A stretch of 64,000 bases of DNA from Piper betle (Eukaryota; Streptophyta; Magnoliopsida; Piperales; Piperaceae), in assembly GCA_033002965.1 (NCBI GenBank), contig JAURVB010001870.1, positions 30,622 through 94,621 of the forward strand, written 5' to 3'. The notes below the pieces were generated by a model, which saw only the letters and a list, made by a program, of their open reading frames with translations, ran no database searches and was not told where the DNA came from. The position numbers and the translations under genes were made by a program. Below, one piece after another: positions 57,501-64,000 of this stretch. How positions within the stretch are numbered: the stretch's first letter is position 1; every line of letters starts with the position of its first letter.

Positions 57501-58290
57501 ATGATGTTAGAAGTGTGCAATGTATTAGTGAACCATGTGTGCCATATTATTTAGTTATTATTATTATCCTTGTGCAAGGTGCGAACTTTGGGGCCTTTTA
57601 ATGATCATTTGCATGGTGAGTAAGCCTCAAAGTCCCAAAATTGAAGTTGGAGAACCCCATGTACGCTAAAGATATTTAGTTGCATCTATGTCAACATGAT
57701 AGTATAACGTGGACTGGAGGAACATACGGTTCACACAATTGAAAGAGCCTGTGTTAAGAACATGTGCTTGGGTATGATGCCCTATAACTTCTTGATACAT
57801 GTATTTGTGTTTTAAATTACAATTTGCAGGATGTGGAACAAGTAACCACAATCCCTGTATTTACTTATAAGTTTAGTATCATTATAAAACTAAGGCACCT
57901 AACTCGAAGGTCGAAGCTAAGAATATTAGATAGATCATACATTTATATTTATGAAAAGTTGAACCTCTTAGCTACATTTTGGGTGTTGCATTTATGTAGC
58001 TTGAAGTTATCATCCATATTTTGAAAAGTCAACCTCTAACTTGCCGAGACGGTGTTGCCTCTCCCGTAACTTGGAGTGCTCATATTAAGAGCTTTAGGAG
58101 AAGAACCTTCATAAGGTAGTATAATCAACATGCATTGTACGTAAGCCCTATAAGATTACAGCCTTAAGCCTCTTTAATATTTGATATCCGCTTCAATAAA
58201 GTAAGCCCGATAAATAGTCCAACAAATAATTTTTCGAAGTATAACACCATGGTTTGGTTCGTGTCTGGGCCAAAATTAGGGTATTACGGG
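54560..58290 (+). mobile_element. Ty3/gypsy LTR (family G), plus orientation, unit 3
   Basis: It corresponds to 18,800-21,600, with an extra 1.1 kb at about 56,905-58,010. The TATA box is weakened (CAATAAATAG, about 55,075). The end GGCCAAAATTAGGGTATTAC is at about 58,270-58,289. Frames such as 54,696-55,079 lie in the CT-rich leader and are antisense-open as well, so I do not call genes. Confidence 0.6.
56905..58010. other. 1.1-kb insertion in the unit 3 family G LTR
   Basis: It is absent from unit 2 (join at about 21,278). It contains no terminal repeats that I could see and no convincing gene. Small frames at 57,666-57,851 and 57,824-58,024 are unrecognised. It could equally be ancestral sequence deleted in unit 2, since its content reads like LTR interior. 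Confidence 0.4.
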
Positions 58291-59598
58291 ACTTTTTTGT
58301 TGACATATTAAAATTCTATAACAACCCAACCCAAGTTCAAATTGATAGTCCTAAGTCCACCATTCAACCAATTTAACATAAGTCGAAGATCTATAAACAC
58401 ATTCCATTAATAAGTTGGATCTTATCCTAGTAAATGTTGGATGATTTTGAATGTGGCATTAACTTTTCAGAGATATCACAATCCATTAACCTTTAAAAAA
58501 TTTCATTTTTAATTTTATTTCTCCGTACTATAAACGCACCCAATATCCAAACTAAAGTGAAAATTGATAGACCTAAGTTACCTCTTCTAAAGTAGTTAAC
58601 AAAAATTAAAACATTATAATACCACTAGTATACCGAATCTTAATTAACTAGCGGGTATTAAATGCAAAATAATTTTTAGTGCCTTACAAAGCATGTTATT
58701 TATTTTCACTCGTGACGAGCCTCATTATAGGAGTTTTTATTTTTTGTTTCATAGTAAGTGCCTAAAAAATCTAAACATTCCATCAAACTTATTTCGTTTA
58801 TTTTAAAAGAAAAAAAGTCAAATAAAAATTATGATTATTGATGACGTTTTTATAAAAAAATCATACAAATGTTCTTATGGAAAAGATCATGTTCTATACT
58901 TGAAAATAGTCATCGTTTAATGTAGTTTTTTATGAAAACAGACTTTCGAACAGCTAACGATAAGGCATATATTTAGTTACATCCCAGCAAACATCTCCGG
59001 GAAGTTGGAAGGTGAAACACTTGCTTTAAGCACTCCTAGTGTACATACTTACATGCTTTAAGCACGCTCGTTTGGATGGGGGATCTCCGCTATGGGGTGG
59101 ATAGAGTTCATATGAGGGACGATGCACAACTGTATAATAAATCGTTAATTTAGAAATTTTCAAAAGTAAATGTTTTTAGTTTTAACTAACGTCTAACAAG
59201 GAAGAGATAAATAATATATCAAAAGGTTTTTAATATTATCTGTAATTCATCAAAAGACATTTTGAGCTACAAATTTTAACAATATTCTTTTTATAAGCCA
59301 ATGGTCTAACATACACTAACAAGCTACTGCACAAACAAATATGCCAATAATCATAATTCATATAAAATTAAGATTATTTATGTTGCTTTATAATTAATAA
59401 CAAAACAATATAAATAAATAGTATAAATAGTGCTTCTTTTTACTATATATTTTAAAAAAAACATCTCATATATATCATAAATGTTAGATATTCTGAATGG
59501 CTAACGGTTATACATTTTCTAAAGGTAACAACCATTTCATGAAAAGTCATCAACTAAAAGGTGTTAGCATTTATTGATACTTCTTCACTATATATATA
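58290..59598. other. AT-rich spacer without recognisable genes
   Basis: It is the counterpart of 21,600-22,876. No frames, promoters or RNA genes were recognised. Confidence 0.5.
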
Positions 59599-60467
59599 GG
59601 ATTGTCTAGCCTGGGGCGACCGCAGGAATAATTTTCTGCGGTCACCCTAATCTGGGCCGTCAGATCTAATCTGACGGCTCAATCTGTTTTTAAAAAAACC
59701 CTAATCCTAACCCTCCACCCTCCACCTTCCAACTGCTTGCCGCTGTCGCCGCTGCCGCCCTCGCCACGCCGCTGCAGCTGCCCACGCAGCCCTCGCCGCG
59801 CCGCTGCAGCTGCTCACGCAGCCCTCGCCGCGCCGCTGCAGCTGCCCTCACCACCCTCTGCAGCGGCGCTGCCACCCGTCGCCGCACCCACGTCCATGGC
59901 ACCACCGCCGTCACCGGACCAGTCCGCGTCGCCCGCCCACGCCCCGCCGCGTCGCCATTGACCTCCGATGCACCCTTTGGCGAGCCCCCATCCATGTCAC
60001 CGCGGCCACGCCCACGCCCCCACCGTTGCCGCCATCGACCTCCGTTTCACCCACGGCCGCGCCGCCGCCCTTGCTCCACGGCTGTGGGTGGGGTCGCGAG
60101 GGCACGGCGGTGCAGGCGGGGTCGGGAGTGGGCGAAGAGTCGGCGGTGGCATGGCGATTTGGCCAAGGAGCAAGGGCGGCGCTGGCAGGCGAGGTCGCGA
60201 GCGGGCGTGGCGGCACGGATAGGCGACCCGGGCGGCGACGCGGGCGGGGGTGTGGGTGCAGCGACGGCAGCGGGGCGGTGGACGTGGGCCTGGCGAAGGT
60301 GGCGGCGCCGCGGCCGAGGGTGGCGAGGGCGGCGGCGGCAGTTGGAGGGTGGAGGGTTAAGATTAGGGTTTTAAAAAAACAAATATGGGCCATCAGATTA
60401 GATCCGACGGCCCAGATTAGGGTAACTGCAGAAAATTATTTCTGCGGTCGCCCCCAGGGTAACCAAT

Positions 60468-60469
<2 letters not shown>
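59599..60469. mobile_element. Mutator-like non-autonomous element, long inverted repeats, GC-rich core
   Basis: The 871-bp element has inverted ends of about 105 bp. Left: GGATTGTCTAGCCTGGGGCG.. CTAATCTGGGCCGTC. Right: the inverse with modest divergence, ending CCAATCC. CTATATATATA flanks both sides, consistent with a 9-11-bp target duplication inside a TA tract. The core is strongly GC-rich, with a repeat of about 36 bp (CCGCTGCAGCTGC..) at 59,770-59,850. Frames up to 161 codons are open on both strands through base composition. Long inverted repeats plus this duplication length point to a MULE. No transposase is present. The GC-rich core could be captured gene DNA (Pack-MULE), which cannot be shown here. 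Confidence 0.75.

Positions 60470-60511
<42 letters not shown>
60470..60511. repeat. (TA)n microsatellite beside repeat N
   Basis: About 20 TA units separate the Mutator-like element from repeat N. A second (AT)n tract is at 60,686-60,716. Confidence 0.9.
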
Positions 60512-60514
<3 letters not shown>

Positions 60515-60680
60515 CGTCTAGGAGGCAAGGCCGTTGCCTCGGGTGGCATGGATGCAATGGTTAGGGGGTTAGGGATTGATATTAGGAGGATATTTAATCT
60601 GGGCCACCAGTTATGATTGGACGGCCTAGATGAAAATTTGAGGAAGGAATATCTTTCTGCTTTTGGCTGATAAAAAATTT

Positions 60681-60720
<40 letters not shown>

Positions 60721-61300
60721 ATATTCTTGTGTGTTTGTCTGCGTTTCCAGTCAATACAAAACAGGATATGTGAGACATTACTTTTATTGTCTAGTTTAAC
60801 CTCTTGAATTTGGTAATTTTTGACATGCGATTTTACCAGAACCAAAGGCTTGTTTCCTGCTGTGCAACACAAGGTAATTAATTTTGTATTACTTATATAT
60901 CCTGATTAAATATGTTTACTGTTCAATCAAGATTAATTCTATCTTAATTTATAAACTATTACTTATATTATTTTTTGTATAATGTCGATGGTGATGTTAA
61001 TAAATTAGTTGAATATCTTATAACTAAATATTTGAATCATTATTTATGTTTTTCATCATCAATTATCTCTACAATGTTATTTAACTTGAAAATATTTGGA
61101 AAAATAACCTACTTCTATGCTTTAAATTTTAAGGATTTTTGGAGTGGTTATATAAAACTTATTTGTATTAAGTTATTTACTTTGAGACATATTGTTTGTT
61201 TAAAAACTCAATTATGTAATTTAATGTTGAAACAAAAAATAACATTTTGTTAGATCTTAAAGGTTTAGTTAATTTTAAATCACATTGTTTGTTTTGTTTT
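60512..61300. repeat. Repeat N, unit 3/4 copy
   Basis: It begins AAGCCGTCTAGGAGGC and has the TGGGCCACCAG..TTGGACGGCCTAGAT block, the GTCAATACAAAACA block and an AT-rich tail. It joins a CACTA fragment near 61,300-61,330, as at 13,370. Confidence 0.55.
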
Positions 61301-61329
61301 GTTTTGCAATGTTTTGTTTAGTCAATCTT

Positions 61330-62010
61330 CAAAATGTTTAAATGATATTGTTTGTTTTGCAACCATATTAGTGACCTCATTTTTTGTAACCATGATATTC
61401 GATAGCAAAATACGGTTGCAAAAATTAAATCATATTCTGCAATCGACTCAGCGGTTACTAAATGGTCAGTATTTTAAAAGGAAATTTTTGTTTGTGACGG
61501 GAGGTAGCAGTCGCAAGCCAGCCACAACTCTTAGAATGGTTAAAAAATAGTTGCAGTGCTGAAGCCCCCAAATCTGTTGTTAACTTAGCGTTGCCACCCA
61601 CCACCGTGTCACCATTGTGCCACGTCGTCATTCGTTGCACTGCCATGCCTTGGTCACCTCCGTGCCATGCATTGCCACTACCGAGGGGCCAAGTGCAGCC
61701 ATTTCTGTCGTCCTTGATTGTTGTGCTAAGGCCGTATGATGAAACGAGTGAGGGATAGAGCATTGGAGCTCTTGAACATGGGTGACCTTGTAGACTGTAT
61801 AAAGGAAGGCCGACCTAATTGGATTCAGCCAGCCATTTGGGAGAGGTTCATTCCTGATCATTGTGCTATCAATAAATTCAGTAAACTATCTGAGAAAAAC
61901 AAGAAGAATAGGCCGGCGAAGGACGGTAATTTAACTTGTCATGTTGGGGGATCAGTCAACACAGAAATCGATGAAAAATGTCTAGTATATACAACAATTA
62001 ATTTCTAACC
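61330..62010 (+). mobile_element. CACTA fragment with Transposase_24-like frame
   Basis: It is homologous to 13,371-14,045 and 25,440-26,100. The frame 61,736-62,008 is open from ATG for 90 residues and carries KLSEKNKKNRPAKDG and HVGGSV. It is truncated at both sides compared with family proteins. Confidence 0.6.
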
Positions 62011-62029
62011 TACAGGTTCTACTTGCCAG

Positions 62030-62471
62030 AAGTATATCACTCATACATATACAAAATTTTTCCTAAATGTCCTTGGAAACCTTTTTCTGGTCACATGGTT
62101 ATATATGTTCTGTTCTAACCATTGTATGATCAAAACTATGTACTTCCTATCCATCTTGATCCATTCAGTCGTTCCCCTTGACTCAGCCAAGCAATAAGTA
62201 GAGGAGGAGGAGGAATCGAAGGAGTTTTCCCTTCATCAGTCACAACCAAAGTAGCACTTAACGGCGGATTAGAGCTCGACAACTAAGAGGAACAAGACTT
62301 GGATCATATAAATCATAAATAATCAATCATATGACGCTTCCACTAATGCCAATTAGACTTACCCTTTAGGGCATCCATCTTAATATGCTTCTCATATTTC
62401 ATGTTGACACTAAAGGTTACTGCACAAAATCAAGACAAACACAAAGAAAGAACCAAAGCTCTAATGCCACA
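62030..62471 (-). repeat. Copia gag/primer-site region, unit 4
   Basis: It matches 14,050-14,781 without the four-fold duplication found there. The primer-site sequence is kept next to the LTR (minus tGGCATTAGAGC). Confidence 0.6.
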
Positions 62472-63060
62472 TGTTCAGAAATAGACGCTCTAGGAGAATC
62501 AACTGTAAGAAAATATTCCCATTCAAGACAAAATAAAAACAAATATAAAATGAAATAGGAGACACAAAGATTAAAAAAAGGATGGAAACCTCCTTTTAAA
62601 TTATAGAAAGAAAACCAACCCATTCAATCAAAGTATTGAAAATACAATTTATAAATCTTACCCAACACAATTCAAACCAATAACAAGATCCCAAAAATAC
62701 AACTCATGAAAAAAAATGAGAAATAACATACACATCTAAAGAAATATGAAACTAACTAACACCATGAATTACAAACCTCAACTTTATCTTGAGATGATGA
62801 AAACTTCTCTAAAATTTTTCTTTTATGAACCAAATCAAATATACTCAAGAACTCTGCAGACAGTATTCTATCTAACATGAAAAGAATTCTCGTTTATATA
62901 GAATAATATAAGTATAATTTAAGAAGTCACCCCATTCAACTTCTATATAAAATGATGTAATCATACATACGTATACAAAACACCAACCACGAGCATGATA
63001 AATGAAAAAACAAAAAGTGACTATTGAGTTATTCAATGTGACCGAGTGAAAAAGCCAACA
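62472..63060 (-). repeat. Copia 5' LTR, unit 4 copy
   Basis: It starts TGTTCAG and ends GCCAACA. It is most similar to the unit 2 copy (14,782-15,365). Confidence 0.72.
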
Positions 63061-63196
63061 ACATTATAGGAAGTGTTTTGAATTTCTTAAGTGTTTCAAC
63101 TACGAGAAGAGAGGACATCTTATTATAGTGATTTAGAAATGTACTTACTATAATTAAATTTTGGGGAGAAAAATTCCTAAGGTTGGGAGAATGTAA

Positions 63197-64000
63197 GATT
63201 CCAGGCTGGATTGAATTTTCTTGATAAAATAAATTAATCGAGTTGGGTATGACCAAGCAATCTAGACATGTCATCATTAAAAATTTATATAACTTGGAAT
63301 AAATGTCTAAAAATTATCAAATTTTAGGATGATAAAACTAGATATCCTAAGGAATCCATCAAAACAGAATCAAGTAAAATAAAGTTTAGAGAATGCGATA
63401 TGACTATTTGAAATTGATTATATGACTAAGTTATTAGATAACGATGTGGATGGGTAAAATTGACTTTTTACAAGTTAATAAAAAAATAATATTTTAATAC
63501 GACAAAATTATGGAGAACAATAGTGTTTGTAAAGGCGTTTTTGTGATTTTGAACTCCTATCTAAGATGGTGTTACAAAGTAAAGATCCCTTTTGGATTTA
63601 TACAAGTCATATTAGAATTTAATTAATTAATTGGAGTAGCATACTCAAACTACTTAATGATATAAGTAGTATATAAGTGCAGGAGAGGTCAACTCCTCTC
63701 TCTCTCTAAAAAGCAATTGACCTAAAGAAGCGGGGAGAGGGCTTGCTTGTTTCGTCATCTTTTCTCAATTTTCTTTGTCAATTCATCTTGTTTTCATGAA
63801 ATTAATGTATATGAGATGCATGTATCATGATTAAAATCAAAATTCTCTCGTACTTGAATGATTGAAAAGAAATCATAGATTTTGTGTATTTTGATGATGG
63901 GATTGTGTGGCGCACTGTGCAGCTAATATGGCCTCTCCCCCTCCATAGAAAGATCAAGAGGGAGTCGGAGAAGAGTAGGTACCAGAGTAATAAGGTTGCG
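63197..64000 (+). repeat. Ty3/gypsy LTR (family H), unit 4 copy, cut by the window end
   Basis: The purine tract is worn (AAGGTTGGGAGAATG) and the LTR start is TAAGATTCC. The TATA box is at about 63,670-63,677. The last bases match about 11,050 of unit 1 and 16,310 of unit 2, so the small-peptide site should follow about 0.5 kb beyond the window if unit 4 is colinear with unit 1. Confidence 0.55.

Noticed and set aside
59911..60511. Frames of 138-161 codons in the Mutator-like element
   Set aside because: Arg/Ala/Pro/Gly-rich low-complexity products are open in several frames on both strands. This is composition, not coding.
1..64000. tRNA or rRNA genes
   Set aside because: No cloverleaf arms with A/B-box spacing and no rRNA core words were noticed by eye. 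A tRNAscan run would be needed to exclude them fully.

Overview
This is a repeat-dense, AT-rich stretch of a plant (angiosperm) nuclear genome. The evidence is degraded Ty1/copia and Ty3/gypsy polyproteins with tRNA-iMet-type primer sites, an En/Spm (CACTA) element, a Mutator-like inverted-repeat element, fragments of two plant gene families (PPR and S-domain receptor kinase), and a CLE signalling-peptide precursor. I cannot name the species. No rRNA, tRNA, CRISPR or bacterial operon structure was seen. Almost all open frames over 60 codons are transposon remnants or chance frames, and several begin only at TTG, CTG or GTG.

Layout. The window contains diverged copies of one repeated block. 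Unit 1 starts at base 1 and runs to about 12,630: gypsy LTR, gypsy pol, copia pol with a nested small copia element, copia LTR, second gypsy LTR, and a broken small-peptide gene. A fused repeat N/CACTA fragment follows (12,630-14,045). Unit 2 is 14,050-22,880: copia LTR, gypsy LTR, a site where the small-peptide gene has been replaced by LTR fragments, a CLE gene, and a long gypsy LTR. Repeat N and a nested CACTA element follow (22,906-33,477). The stretch 33,480-38,600 is mostly unassigned. Unit 3 is 38,600-59,590 and repeats units 1 and 2 in order, but it keeps both the small-peptide gene (51,695-52,048) and a second CLE gene (53,761-54,027). A GC-rich Mutator-like element and a second N/CACTA fusion follow (59,599-62,010). 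Unit 4 starts near 62,030 and runs off the end of the window.

Insertions: 6,164-8,705 (small copia element, 5-bp target duplication); 27,799-31,900 (non-autonomous LTR element carrying pieces of a PPR gene and an S-domain receptor-kinase gene, 5-bp target duplication, sitting inside the CACTA element); 40,128-44,457 (solo LTR of that same family, itself split by gypsy-derived DNA and a 172-bp higher-order minisatellite).

Probable host genes are few. Two are CLE precursors: one with a near-canonical dodecapeptide close to the Arabidopsis CLE16/17 type, the other with changes at three core positions. The third is a 117-residue, four-cysteine putative secreted peptide of unknown family. The secreted peptide and the CLE gene lie divergently about 1.7 kb apart in unit 3, so the repeated block is effectively a two-peptide cassette that has decayed differently in each copy. 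Whether any of them is expressed cannot be told from DNA alone.
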